A DNA stretch of 64,000 nt from NCBI RefSeq assembly GCF_023101145.1, contig NZ_CP073714.1, positions 558,001 to 622,000 of the forward strand, written 5' to 3'. How positions within the stretch are numbered: position 1 is the first letter of the stretch; each line of letters starts with the position of its first letter. The DNA is from Paenibacillus pabuli. Its GTDB lineage: Bacteria; Bacillota; Bacilli; Paenibacillales; Paenibacillaceae. The notes beneath the pieces are model-generated. The model ran no database searches, was not told the DNA's origin, and worked only from the letters and a program-made list of their open reading frames with translations. This document shows positions 16,763 to 25,379 of the stretch, piece by piece. The translations under genes were made by a program, and so were the position numbers.

Positions 16763-17947
16763 ATGAAACATTCCGAACCTGCATATCTCATACGTCGCAT
16801 CGGAGATACATGGATTGCTGCGGATGAGACATTCAGCCAGTTCTATGAACTTGAGCCTGAGCACACGCTGGAGCCGCGATTTCCTCCGGATTTGCCGGGG
16901 ATTGAACCCCCGGAGGTCCCTTTTTTTTTGTATGAGCCACGTATTGGACAGCAGGTGCCCAAACTCTGTATCGTGGGCATTCCCTACTCCGGTGGAACAA
17001 GCTTGGAGCATTCCTCCGTATCCGGATTTGCGCATGCATTACGTACAGAATCGTATAAGAAAATATTGTATCCGTCATTAAAAGAATCAGGGAATTCGGG
17101 ATTATATGATATCGGAAATGGAATGCGCTTGCTTGAAGACGTAATCATGCAGGATTGGGGTTCTTGCCTTATGGATGAAACGGATAATCCTGCAGAACTG
17201 CCCTATATAAGAGGGATTGTCTCAGCTCTGGAGCATGCCAGAGAACATCAGGCGTTGCTGTGCTGCATAGGCGGTGATCATTCGATAACACATGGTGTGC
17301 TTCAACGGATGCCGAAGGCTGCAGGCAGCCGCAGGATTCTGGTTCAATTCGATGCGCATCATGATTGCGGCATTGATGCGATTCATCAGGAGCTGCCCAG
17401 TCACTCCAATTTCATTAGACATCTGTTGGAAGATGGGACTGTTGAGGCTGTTGTACAGATCGGTCTGCGCGGTCTTCGCTCGGCGGATCAAATGTACAGG
17501 CATCCGGGTCTGATGCAGATATCAGCGGAGCAAATGACACCGGAGAAGGTACGCAGCGTTCTGAATGAGGTTCGGGAGAGATACGATATCGATTCAGCTT
17601 ACCTGACCTTTGATCTGGATTGTCTTGATCCTGGAAGCTTTCCTTATGTTGATTTTCCCATTGGTGGAGGGCCAACCTGGCAAAACATTCGAAACTGCGT
17701 TGTTGCAGCGCTGGAGGTTCCGCTTCCTTATCTCGGTATGGATATGGTTGAAGGACAGGGTGTGCAATCGGACAGGCACATTCCAGGACAATACGAGTTG
17801 GCGCTTCGCATGCTGGCTTATATGCTGGATGGGCTTGACCGGAATCGTCGCCAATTTGCTTCGCCTGTCGACGGGGATGCAGTCAGGGAAGGCATACTGT
17901 CGGGAACGGGATCATTCATGAATAATGGGACAAAGGAGACGCGATGA
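16763..17947 (+). CDS. Arginase/agmatinase-family (ureohydrolase) enzyme
   Basis: A 394-aa ureohydrolase, longer than arginase (about 300 aa) by a 65-residue N-terminal extension. All binuclear manganese ligands are visible: His173 (IGGDHSITHG), Asp197, His199 and Asp201 (FDAHHDCG), Asp284 and Asp286 (TFDLDCLDPGSFP). The family removes urea from guanidino groups. Nothing here shows free arginine as substrate. In the operon two readings are open: a peptide arginase turning the repeat peptide's 15 Arg into ornithine, as OspR-type enzymes do in other RiPPs, or removal of an amidino group from a guanidino-acyl intermediate, as in some aminopolyol polyketides. ATG has AGGAGG 7-8 nt upstream. The next gene overlaps its stop. 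Confidence 0.85.
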   Translation: MKHSEPAYLIRRIGDTWIAADETFSQFYELEPEHTLEPRFPPDLPGIEPPEVPFFLYEPRIGQQVPKLCIVGIPYSGGTSLEHSSVSGFAHALRTESYKKILYPSLKESGNSGLYDIGNGMRLLEDVIMQDWGSCLMDETDNPAELPYIRGIVSALEHAREHQALLCCIGGDHSITHGVLQRMPKAAGSRRILVQFDAHHDCGIDAIHQELPSHSNFIRHLLEDGTVEAVVQIGLRGLRSADQMYRHPGLMQISAEQMTPEKVRSVLNEVRERYDIDSAYLTFDLDCLDPGSFPYVDFPIGGGPTWQNIRNCVVAALEVPLPYLGMDMVEGQGVQSDRHIPGQYELALRMLAYMLDGLDRNRRQFASPVDGDAVREGILSGTGSFMNNGTKETR

Positions 17948-18924
17948 TGAAGGATTTTCGATCATTATATACGTTTTACCGGGAACAGGTAAGGCATCAG
18001 CTCGACAAGGAAAAGACAGACGGTATTCAACTGGGTTACTTCTACGCGTTGATGAATATTGTTAAGGAGCTTGCACCGCTTCAGCCGCCAACATCTCCTG
18101 AAGCGATCTGGATGGATTATCTGGCTTTTTTGCGCACGATTGACGAACACAAAAAAAGTCCGTTTTCCTTTATGGAGTGGGATGAGGTAGAGGGACGAGA
18201 GCATCTGAGGAGCACGCTTGAGGAAGGTGGGGCGTTGTTGACATGGCATTATGGTTTTGTCAGACATAATATGATTACAATTGGACAGGAAATCCGCGCA
18301 GGGCATGTAAAAGCCAAACTCCCCTTTTACCTGGTAGCGGAGCAAGGCACCGTGGAGCAGGAGCATAAGCTGCAGGCCTGGAACTCCATTCGGCAGTATG
18401 CTGGAGCTGAGCTGCTTAATGCAGAGGATGAAATGATTGGTATCCGGTTGTACTCCCATTTGCGGAAGGGAGGTTCGTTCAATCTTTTTGTCGATGGACA
18501 GACCGGATTCAATGCGGATAACCACGCAGTGGAACTTCCTTTTCTTAGCTCGCGGATTCGGACGAGGAGCGGAATATTTCGCATTTTGGCGAAGACCCGC
18601 AAGCCGGTTTGTCCCTATTTTATGACGTTAACCGAAGATTTCCGTTCCAAGATCGTCTTTCTGCCTCCTTTCACATTGGAAGAGGATATTCAGGTATCAG
18701 CCGAACGCGTATATGAGCCGTTTCGTGCTCAGCTGTGGAAGCAGCCTGCACTCTGGAGATTTTGGGATCGACACCATCAGCAGGTTATTCGCTGGAAAGA
18801 GGATGAGATTCCGATTCGTTCTGATGAAGCAGAGAGTCGGTTGGACTGGTTCTCCAGACCGTTGGATGGATTCGGTCAGCTTGGGCTGAATACCGAGAGT
18901 GGCATGATCTACAATTTGGGTTAG
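17947..18924 (+). CDS. LpxL/HtrB-like acyltransferase
   Basis: A 325-aa protein of the lysophospholipid acyltransferase superfamily in its lipid-A (LpxL/HtrB) form. ALLTWHYGFVRHNM carries the His expected for catalysis (HxxxxD/E-type block is modified), and NLFVDGQTGFNADNHAVELPFL corresponds to the substrate loop, followed by GIFRILAKTRKPVCPYF. No strong N-terminal membrane helix is seen. Lipid A does not exist in Firmicutes, so another acyl acceptor is needed; stand-alone relatives transfer ACP- or CoA-bound acyl groups to amines in secondary metabolism. Here it could move the ACP-bound chain to the peptide or to ornithine side chains. Start overlaps the arginase-like gene stop; ATG 17944 is an equal alternative. 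Confidence 0.68.
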   Translation: MKDFRSLYTFYREQVRHQLDKEKTDGIQLGYFYALMNIVKELAPLQPPTSPEAIWMDYLAFLRTIDEHKKSPFSFMEWDEVEGREHLRSTLEEGGALLTWHYGFVRHNMITIGQEIRAGHVKAKLPFYLVAEQGTVEQEHKLQAWNSIRQYAGAELLNAEDEMIGIRLYSHLRKGGSFNLFVDGQTGFNADNHAVELPFLSSRIRTRSGIFRILAKTRKPVCPYFMTLTEDFRSKIVFLPPFTLEEDIQVSAERVYEPFRAQLWKQPALWRFWDRHHQQVIRWKEDEIPIRSDEAESRLDWFSRPLDGFGQLGLNTESGMIYNLG

Positions 18925-18946
18925 GCGCCAGATAAGGGGGAGCAGG

Positions 18947-20245
18947 ATGCAGTCATTCATTACAGAGCAGCGCCATCAGCTGTCGGTTCATGTGATGCCA
19001 ACACGCCAATATGCAAGCCGCTACATCCATCTCAGTATTGTTAACGAACAGGAGAGAATTCCTGCAGCAGTGTTTATGGTCATTGTTCGTCTGCTGCTTC
19101 ATCCATGGCCAGGCTTGCTGGACAAAAGACAGCTGCGCCAGCATTTATGGAACCTTTATGCGGACGAGCCCAGATGCCATTTTGAGTACAAGGGGGATGC
19201 TCAGCTAGCGTGTGTCCGTTTGCGTACTCCCGGAGGTGTGCTACCCCAGCCAGAGGCGCGAACGAAGGATGCGCTGGAACTGCTTGCGGAGCTAATGCTG
19301 TGGCCAGCCTCCGAGGGTGGTTTTGATTTTGATGAGATGCAGGTACAGGAAGAGATCAGGTGGGCAGAGCATCACGCCGGTTACGATGTCTCTGAATGGG
19401 ACATGGTAGTGCGGGGGCGTTGTATGGAATGGCTGGGATATGCTGAACGAGGCAGAATTACAGAGCTTGAGAAGCTTCGGCATTGTGTGCGCGAGGGTGA
19501 ACTGCTGCGATGGTATAGAGAGGTGCTGCGTTGTCCAATCCATGTTCATGTTATCGGCGATTTCGAACCTGATCCCATGATAGCGCTTGTCCTGTCTACA
19601 TTTCGGACATTGGATGAAGCTGTGGGAGGCATGAATGACAAGCGGGCCACGATTGTAACAGGAGACCAACAGTCTGCTGGGCCGCGGGAAGAAGGCGAAT
19701 TGATGATGGAGCTAATGGATGTACAGCAATGCAAAATTAATGTGGCCTTTGCGACTGGAGTAGATTATGGGGCCTCGAACTATCCTGCCTTGTTTCTTTT
19801 TCATTCGCTGTTTGGCGCCACACCAGCTTCAAGGCTCCAGCATGGACTTCGTCAACAAAAACAATGGGTATACCAGATCTACAGCACACTGGATGATTAC
19901 CGAGGAACTCTTCATGTGACAACGGGAACAAGCAGCGGATATGCAACAGAGGTTTTAGAAGCGATCGATGAGGAATGGTTGAAATTATGCGACGGAGACA
20001 TCCATCAGCAGGAGCTGCACCGAGCGATTCAGAATGTGATGCATTATGTGCAGGTAGGCTACGATCTGCCTGAGCAGGTTGTCACCCTCCATATCGATCG
20101 ACTGCTCAATGAGGTCCATATGACCACCCCGCAATTTCTGGATGCCATAGCGGGCGTGACTTCCGAGCAAGTGGCAGAGGTGGCTTCCGGATTAAAAAAA
20201 GCAGTAACTTGGATTTTATATCCTGAGAGCGAATATTCGGCATAG
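18947..20245 (+). CDS. M16 family protein, catalytically inactive subunit (YmfF-like)
   Basis: A 432-aa protein with the two-lobe M16 layout but no HxxEH zinc motif at the N-terminal position, where it reads LLLHPWPGLLDKRQLRQ. Later M16 features remain: EEIRWAEHHAG where the third ligand region would be, and the second-half block FHSLFGATPASRLQHGLRQ-like (LFG-xx-SRL) with QKQWVYQIYSTLDDY-type continuation. It is followed 16 bp later by an active M16 gene, so the pair should form a heterodimer of the mitochondrial-processing-peptidase kind, where the inactive chain holds the substrate. Comparable pairs mature RiPPs such as subtilosin (AlbE/AlbF) and class III lanthipeptides (PttP1/PttP2). Confidence 0.78.
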   Translation: MQSFITEQRHQLSVHVMPTRQYASRYIHLSIVNEQERIPAAVFMVIVRLLLHPWPGLLDKRQLRQHLWNLYADEPRCHFEYKGDAQLACVRLRTPGGVLPQPEARTKDALELLAELMLWPASEGGFDFDEMQVQEEIRWAEHHAGYDVSEWDMVVRGRCMEWLGYAERGRITELEKLRHCVREGELLRWYREVLRCPIHVHVIGDFEPDPMIALVLSTFRTLDEAVGGMNDKRATIVTGDQQSAGPREEGELMMELMDVQQCKINVAFATGVDYGASNYPALFLFHSLFGATPASRLQHGLRQQKQWVYQIYSTLDDYRGTLHVTTGTSSGYATEVLEAIDEEWLKLCDGDIHQQELHRAIQNVMHYVQVGYDLPEQVVTLHIDRLLNEVHMTTPQFLDAIAGVTSEQVAEVASGLKKAVTWILYPESEYSA

Positions 20246-20261
20246 GTGTAGGAGGAGTATC

Positions 20262-21485
20262 ATGAATATTGCTGTGAATGTCGCGCCCATTCAGCGGCGC
20301 TTGTCCAATGGCCTCTATGTCAGCATCTTCCCTGAGCCCCATTTCCATCATACCTTCGTTTCCTGGTCCGTGTCTTATGGATCGATTCATGATGCTGCAC
20401 TGCCAGGAAGGGCTCATTTTCTGGAGCACATGATGTTCTACAATCCGGATGAGCAGCCCGTAAAACCAATGTTTCATGCTCTTGGGGCCTCAACTTCTGC
20501 ATTGACACGTTATGATGTAACAACATATCAGATGGCCTGTACAAGCCAGTTTGAGCAAAGTATGGAGCTGTTCATCCGGATGCTGGCAACACCACATTTT
20601 ACTCCGATACATATTGAAAAGGAACGAGCAGCCATCCATCAGGAACTGTCCATGTATGAAGATAAGCCATCCTGGCGAGCCTTGCAGCAGCTGACTCAGA
20701 TGATGTATGGCCATAACCACCCCATAACAGCGGATGTTGCTGGTACACCGGACAGTTTGTATCAAATGACGCCGGATGAGCTGAATATGGCCTACAACGA
20801 TTATTATTCTACAGGAAACATGGCGGTAGCTGTGGCTGGTCCTATTGAACCGGAGGCTGTTACCGAAATGCTGGAGCAATTTCCGGTGAGGGAGCATGGA
20901 ACAGCTGCTCTTCATGGTGTGGTTCCATTAGACCGAAGGGGTGGAGAGTCCGGTGAACGATATCTGGAACTTGAGAGCGGATTGTCCCTGCCGCTTGTGA
21001 GATTCGGATTTCGGGCAGAGAGTGGGGTGCGGTTAAAAGATCAGGTTGCCTGTATGATCGGGATTGAAGCGCTTTTGGGTGAAACTTCCGATTTCCATGC
21101 AGCGTGTACCACATCGGGTCTTCTCGGCAAAGGAGCCGCATGGGACCATTATTATCGTCAGGAGTTTGCGTTTTCTAATGCTTGCGGTTATTCAACAGAC
21201 CCAGGTTCATTACTTGCCCGGATTGAGGAGCAGTGTGATCGTATTCAGGAGGGTACCCTACCCCTGAACAATCTGGAGAATGCACGAATGACATGGCTAA
21301 GCCGGTATTATGCAGATATGGATTCGCTCAAACAGCGATGCATGCATGTATCAGAGCATAAAGTGATTGGACGGGACTACATGCAGATCGGTACGTATGT
21401 ATCGGAAATGACAGAAGAGGAGATTATAAGTGGTTTGAGAAAAGTGGCAGCGCCTGCCAATTTGCGAATGGTTGTTTTGCGCTAG
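20262..21485 (+). CDS. M16 family zinc protease, active subunit (YmfH-like)
   Basis: A 407-aa protease with the inverted zinc motif His52-Phe-Leu-Glu55-His56 in GRAHFLEHMMFYNP and the third ligand at Glu128 in ERAAIHQELSMYED. The repeated second lobe lacks the motif, as expected. FDVTTYQ-like YDVTTYQM and the YYSTGNMAVAVAGP block are standard for M16B enzymes. It should cut peptides in the cytosol with the preceding inactive subunit. Within the operon it probably removes the leader of the 6253 peptide or cuts between its repeat units, perhaps at the regular Arg or modified Arg. AGGAGG precedes the ATG by 8 nt. Confidence 0.88.
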   Translation: MNIAVNVAPIQRRLSNGLYVSIFPEPHFHHTFVSWSVSYGSIHDAALPGRAHFLEHMMFYNPDEQPVKPMFHALGASTSALTRYDVTTYQMACTSQFEQSMELFIRMLATPHFTPIHIEKERAAIHQELSMYEDKPSWRALQQLTQMMYGHNHPITADVAGTPDSLYQMTPDELNMAYNDYYSTGNMAVAVAGPIEPEAVTEMLEQFPVREHGTAALHGVVPLDRRGGESGERYLELESGLSLPLVRFGFRAESGVRLKDQVACMIGIEALLGETSDFHAACTTSGLLGKGAAWDHYYRQEFAFSNACGYSTDPGSLLARIEEQCDRIQEGTLPLNNLENARMTWLSRYYADMDSLKQRCMHVSEHKVIGRDYMQIGTYVSEMTEEEIISGLRKVAAPANLRMVVLR

Positions 21486-21591
21486 CTGCAAAGCGGGCTT
21501 ATGAAGGGATCTGGATGATTCGTTGATATCACAGAGCATGTCGTTTTTGTATACAGCGCGGGAGTAGTGAAGTTATAGGAGGGACAGGTTC

Positions 21592-22299
21592 ATGCCGAAT
21601 GCCGGGAAAACGGAGATCCATCTCTGGAAGCAAGCTCTTCCTATAAGTGAGGATCAGATACAGTCAGCGGTGACGATCACTCAAGCTGCACTTGCTCCAG
21701 AAGAACAGCAGCGGATGGCCAGAATCGGGAAAGTTTCCCTGCTTGAGGCCTATGGCTGGATGTCGTCAAGGCTTTTCCTGCGAAGTGTGCTGGCACAATA
21801 CATGCAGCTGCATGCACAGGATATTCAATTCAATTATGGCATCTCTGGAAAGCCATATGTTCAGGGCGGGCCCCGGTTCAGTCTATCGCATACGAGGGGT
21901 CTGTGTGTTCTGGCAGTCACGTCCAGTATCGCCGAGCTTGGCGTTGATGTTGAATGGATGCGTCCACTATTGCGGCAGCAAGCTATCATTGATCGATTTT
22001 TGACCGTGGAGGAGCAGGGTTATATTCTAAATGGCGTTCGGAAAGGGCAAGAGCCTTCCCGTCTGTTATGGGAGATGCTTACACGCAAGGAGGCTTGGAT
22101 CAAAGCCTCAGGTCAAGCCCTGTGCGGACAATGGAGAACGCTCAATACGGTGGATGAGAGTTTGGCTAAGGCGAACCAGGTTGAGCGAGAGAAACACCCC
22201 TATATGCTTTGCGATTTAGATGTGGGTACAGGGTATATCGCCGCGTTAAGTTTGGAAGGAAAAATGAAACCGTCCATCCGGTGGATGTCATTGAGTTGA
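21592..22299 (+). CDS. Sfp-type 4'-phosphopantetheinyl transferase
   Basis: A 235-aa transferase of the Sfp/AcpT group. The three signature blocks are present: GKPYVQ with FSLSHTRGLCVLAV, ELGVDVEWMR (magnesium-binding Asp and Glu), and WEMLTRKEAWIKASGQAL. It moves phosphopantetheine from CoA to the conserved Ser of carrier proteins. As the last gene of the operon it most likely activates the ACP at 10324, which is a strong sign that the operon makes a secondary metabolite and not a membrane fatty acid. GGAGGG precedes the ATG by about 9 nt; a 106-bp gap separates it from the protease gene. Confidence 0.93.
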   Translation: MPNAGKTEIHLWKQALPISEDQIQSAVTITQAALAPEEQQRMARIGKVSLLEAYGWMSSRLFLRSVLAQYMQLHAQDIQFNYGISGKPYVQGGPRFSLSHTRGLCVLAVTSSIAELGVDVEWMRPLLRQQAIIDRFLTVEEQGYILNGVRKGQEPSRLLWEMLTRKEAWIKASGQALCGQWRTLNTVDESLAKANQVEREKHPYMLCDLDVGTGYIAALSLEGKMKPSIRWMSLS

Positions 22300-22328
22300 A
22301 TTTGAATGGAAAATAACTTACATACCTC

Positions 22329-22356
22329 TTGTGCAAACAATGGATGTACATATAAT
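22329..22356 (+). promoter_or_regulatory. Sigma-A type promoter of the S9 peptidase gene
   Basis: TTGTGC, 16 nt, TATAAT. It lies in the 120-bp gap after the operon and 65 bp before the S9 peptidase start, indicating that the peptidase is transcribed on its own and is not simply the last gene of the operon. Confidence 0.6.
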
Positions 22357-22420
22357 ATAGACAAATATACCCTTAATTTACCACTGTTAGATACTTAGTT
22401 CATACTCAAGGAGGTTTGTC

Positions 22421-24232
22421 ATGATTCAGTTTCCCAAACCGGATGTAGAACAGTATTTCCAGACGTATCGCATCTCCCATTTTGCCGTATCTTCTGACGA
22501 GAAACGTTTGTTTTTTGACAGCAATTTAAACGGCCAGCCCAATATCTGGGCCATGGATCTGCCGGGTGGTTACCCGTATCCATTGACGTATCTGAATCAG
22601 AGCAGCCAGTTTATCAAACCAGACCCACAAGGACGTCATATTCTCACGGCGTTTGATCGGGACGGAGACGAGAATTATCATCTGTATGCCCTTAAACCGG
22701 AAGGCGGCGTGCCGTTTCCTGTTGTGCCGGCAGAGCCTAATGATCGATGTTATTACGCCCACTTATCCGAGGATGGACAGCGTCTTTATTATATGACAAG
22801 TAAGGATAACCCAAACTATCTCAATTCACGCCGAATTAACCTGGAAACGGGAGAGGATGAACTTCTGCATCAGGGGGAAGAGGTCACAAGCAATCTGGTT
22901 GCTGTGAGTCCAGATGAACAAGCCTATGTGGTTCTGGATGTATACTCCAATACCTACCAGACAGCACACGCGTATCGGAACGGTGAGTCAGAATCCATTA
23001 TTCCGGTCTCCGAGCGGCAGAGTCAGGTTTCAGATGTCCTGTTTGCAGACAATAATCGGCTGCTGATGATTACCAATGATAACGAACCGTACACCTATGT
23101 GGCCGAATACCGGCTGGACACTCATGAGTTTCGTCCTCTGTGCAAAGTGGAGGGAGAAGACGTGGATATCATCCGCTGGCATAAGGATTCAGAGACGTTA
23201 TACTTCTGGACGTTTACAGGTCCCGAGAATCGGATGTACGCGCTGGACAAAGGTTCCGAGCAGCCTCGACGTGTAGACATGCCTCTGGATACGGTAGATC
23301 ATGTGACGGTTACCAAGGCTGGCAACGTGTACATTTTGGGGCGTGGAGCTATCCAACCGCATAATATCTATCGGCTGATGGCAGGAAGTGAGTCCTGGGA
23401 GCCGTTGACTGCCAATCGGGTCACAGGGCTTGATCCGAGCGATCTCGTCTACCCGGATGTCATTCGATATAACTCTTATGACGGATTGGAGATCGAAGCA
23501 CTTTTTTTCAAAGCGAAGCCGGAACAGGCTAATGGTTACACGGTATTTTGGCCGCATGGCGGGCCGCAGGCATCAGAAGCGAAATTCTTCCGTCCGATGT
23601 TCCAAATGATGCTGGCACAGGGTTATCATATTTTTGCTCCGAACTTTCGGGGAAGCACTGGCTATGGCGCCGAGTTTGGTAAAATGGTCGAAAGGGACTG
23701 GGGCGAAGGGCCAAGGCTGGACTGTGTGGCTGGTATTAACTGGCTGTTTGACGAGGGAATCTCATCACCGGATCGCCTGTTCGTGGTAGGGGGCAGTTAC
23801 GGCGGATATATGACCTTGCTGCTGGCAGGGCGTCACCCAGAGTTGTTCCGCGCTGCGGTCGATATTTTTGGACCGAGCAACCTGTTTACCTTCCTGGAAT
23901 CCGTACCAGAAGACTGGAAACCGATGATGGACAACTGGCTGGGTGATCCGGTCCGGGACCGTGAACGCTTAACGAAGGATTCACCGATTACGTATCTCGA
24001 CCAGATGGTCAACCCGATGCTGGTCATTCAAGGGGCCAATGATCCAAGGGTTGTCAAGGCGGAATCCGATCAGATCGTGGCCGCGCTGCAGGGGAAAGGG
24101 GTAGACGTCGAGTATATCGTTCTGGATGATGAAGGCCATGGCTTCTCCAGAAAAACGAATGAGATTCTTGTTTACCGACGGATGCTGGAATTTTTGCAGA
24201 AACATCAGGAAGTGCCGGTTGCACAACCGTAA
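22421..24232 (+). CDS. S9 family (prolyl oligopeptidase-type) peptidase
   Basis: A 603-aa serine peptidase: an N-terminal beta-propeller of about 340 residues and a C-terminal alpha/beta-hydrolase domain. The catalytic triad can be placed: Ser459 in VVGGSYGGYMTLL, Asp541 in IQGANDPRVVK, His573 in DDEGHGFSRK. WPHGGPQASE gives the oxyanion loop. No signal peptide, so cytosolic. Relatives act as acylaminoacyl- or dipeptidyl peptidases on short peptides. It has its own promoter and a strong AAGGAGG site, and ends at a terminator shared with the opposite gene. Being next to the biosynthetic operon it could trim or degrade its peptide product, but nothing proves a link. Confidence 0.88.
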   Translation: MIQFPKPDVEQYFQTYRISHFAVSSDEKRLFFDSNLNGQPNIWAMDLPGGYPYPLTYLNQSSQFIKPDPQGRHILTAFDRDGDENYHLYALKPEGGVPFPVVPAEPNDRCYYAHLSEDGQRLYYMTSKDNPNYLNSRRINLETGEDELLHQGEEVTSNLVAVSPDEQAYVVLDVYSNTYQTAHAYRNGESESIIPVSERQSQVSDVLFADNNRLLMITNDNEPYTYVAEYRLDTHEFRPLCKVEGEDVDIIRWHKDSETLYFWTFTGPENRMYALDKGSEQPRRVDMPLDTVDHVTVTKAGNVYILGRGAIQPHNIYRLMAGSESWEPLTANRVTGLDPSDLVYPDVIRYNSYDGLEIEALFFKAKPEQANGYTVFWPHGGPQASEAKFFRPMFQMMLAQGYHIFAPNFRGSTGYGAEFGKMVERDWGEGPRLDCVAGINWLFDEGISSPDRLFVVGGSYGGYMTLLLAGRHPELFRAAVDIFGPSNLFTFLESVPEDWKPMMDNWLGDPVRDRERLTKDSPITYLDQMVNPMLVIQGANDPRVVKAESDQIVAALQGKGVDVEYIVLDDEGHGFSRKTNEILVYRRMLEFLQKHQEVPVAQP

Positions 24233-24276
24233 TTCATATGAGTGTATGACCGAATTAAATGTATCGATGTGTGAAG

Positions 24277-24321
24277 AAACCGCCAGGAGGAGAGAGTAGT
24301 CTCTTCTTTCTGGCGGTTTTT
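24277..24321. terminator. Bidirectional terminator
   Basis: AAACCGCCAG pairs perfectly with CTGGCGGTTT and is followed by TTTT on the plus strand. It lies between two converging genes, the S9 peptidase and the APH-like kinase. Confidence 0.85.
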
Positions 24322-24327
24322 GGTATG

Positions 24328-25362
24328 CTAGTCCAACAAAGCAATAACCGAATCCATGTAATGCTCCGCCCAATGTGCAAAAGGCATATCTGCTGGCCAG
24401 GTCACTTGGCCTGTTGCTTTGCATTCACCCCATAACAAAATGCGTTGATAAAGCAGATGCACCCTAAGACGTGTGGCAAAGTGCTGGCATCGCTCCGTAT
24501 CTGCTGCGCAGACAACATCCCGATAACCATGAAGGAATCGTTTGGCAAGCTCGGGTTGGCCTTCGCGTATATACATGGCTACCATTTTGGTTAGGTCAGC
24601 TGTGCCATCTCCAAAATAGGCCGTCGTAAAATCAAACAGACCACTAATCTCCCAGTCGGAAGCAAGGCTTCCATTCTTCTGAATCACAAAGTTCTCGACC
24701 TTAAAATCCCCCATCACAAATCCGGGAACAGGCATGGAGTGAAAAGCAAGTTCGGCTTGTCTCAATTGTTCATCTACCCACTGTATATCGTCGTCTGTTA
24801 TCACGGAGTACTTGGCTGCATCCTGCAGCCAGTGATGGATTGTCCCATAGAGCCAGTCCAGATATTTGCCCGCAAAGGGAACAATCTGCTTCGCTACAGG
24901 ATCATACTCTCCCGCGTCAGGGACCTTCCAACGGTGCAGTTCTGCCAAGGAGTGGGCAAGCATCGTAGCGATATTCTCCTGATCCTCCTGTGACAGAGAA
25001 GCCTGTAATGACAGATCATGCAGATGCATTCCAGGTAATCGGGGCATGATGGCGCAGCTCCAGCCCAGTAGAGCGGTATCTTCATGCAGCAAATATGGAT
25101 CAGGCACAGGAATGCTGGTGTGTGTTTTCAACTGCTCAACGAAGAATTGCTCTTCCTGGAGTTGTCCTGCATATAATGGATTGCCTTTCAAAATATATTC
25201 TCCCTCTGAAGAGCGAATATAAAGTGTCTGACCCATTACACCCTCTTCGGTTCGCTTATAATCGATAAGTGTACCCAGATTGAAATCATGAAGCACCTTT
25301 TGCAAGGATGCTTGCTCAATCTCACCAAGTTTATTGGAGCCGAAATAAATACGAGTTGTCAT
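24328..25362 (-). CDS. Aminoglycoside phosphotransferase (APH)-like kinase
   Basis: A 344-aa small-molecule kinase of the APH/choline-kinase group. EYILKGNPLYAG in the N-lobe, and PGFVMGDFKVENFVI in the C-lobe where most members have HGD-x(4)-N; the His is Met here, while Asp and Asn remain. GLFDFTTAYFGDGTADL provides the metal-binding Asp. The acceptor is unknown; such proteins often phosphorylate sugars, choline, homoserine or antibiotics. It has AGGAGG 7 nt before its ATG and starts 17 bp after the SMI1-type gene, so both are one operon. The altered Brenner motif makes an antibiotic-resistance role only a possibility. Confidence 0.75.
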   Translation of the reverse strand: MTTRIYFGSNKLGEIEQASLQKVLHDFNLGTLIDYKRTEEGVMGQTLYIRSSEGEYILKGNPLYAGQLQEEQFFVEQLKTHTSIPVPDPYLLHEDTALLGWSCAIMPRLPGMHLHDLSLQASLSQEDQENIATMLAHSLAELHRWKVPDAGEYDPVAKQIVPFAGKYLDWLYGTIHHWLQDAAKYSVITDDDIQWVDEQLRQAELAFHSMPVPGFVMGDFKVENFVIQKNGSLASDWEISGLFDFTTAYFGDGTADLTKMVAMYIREGQPELAKRFLHGYRDVVCAADTERCQHFATRLRVHLLYQRILLWGECKATGQVTWPADMPFAHWAEHYMDSVIALLD

Positions 25363-25379
25363 ATGCTCCTCCTGCGGTC

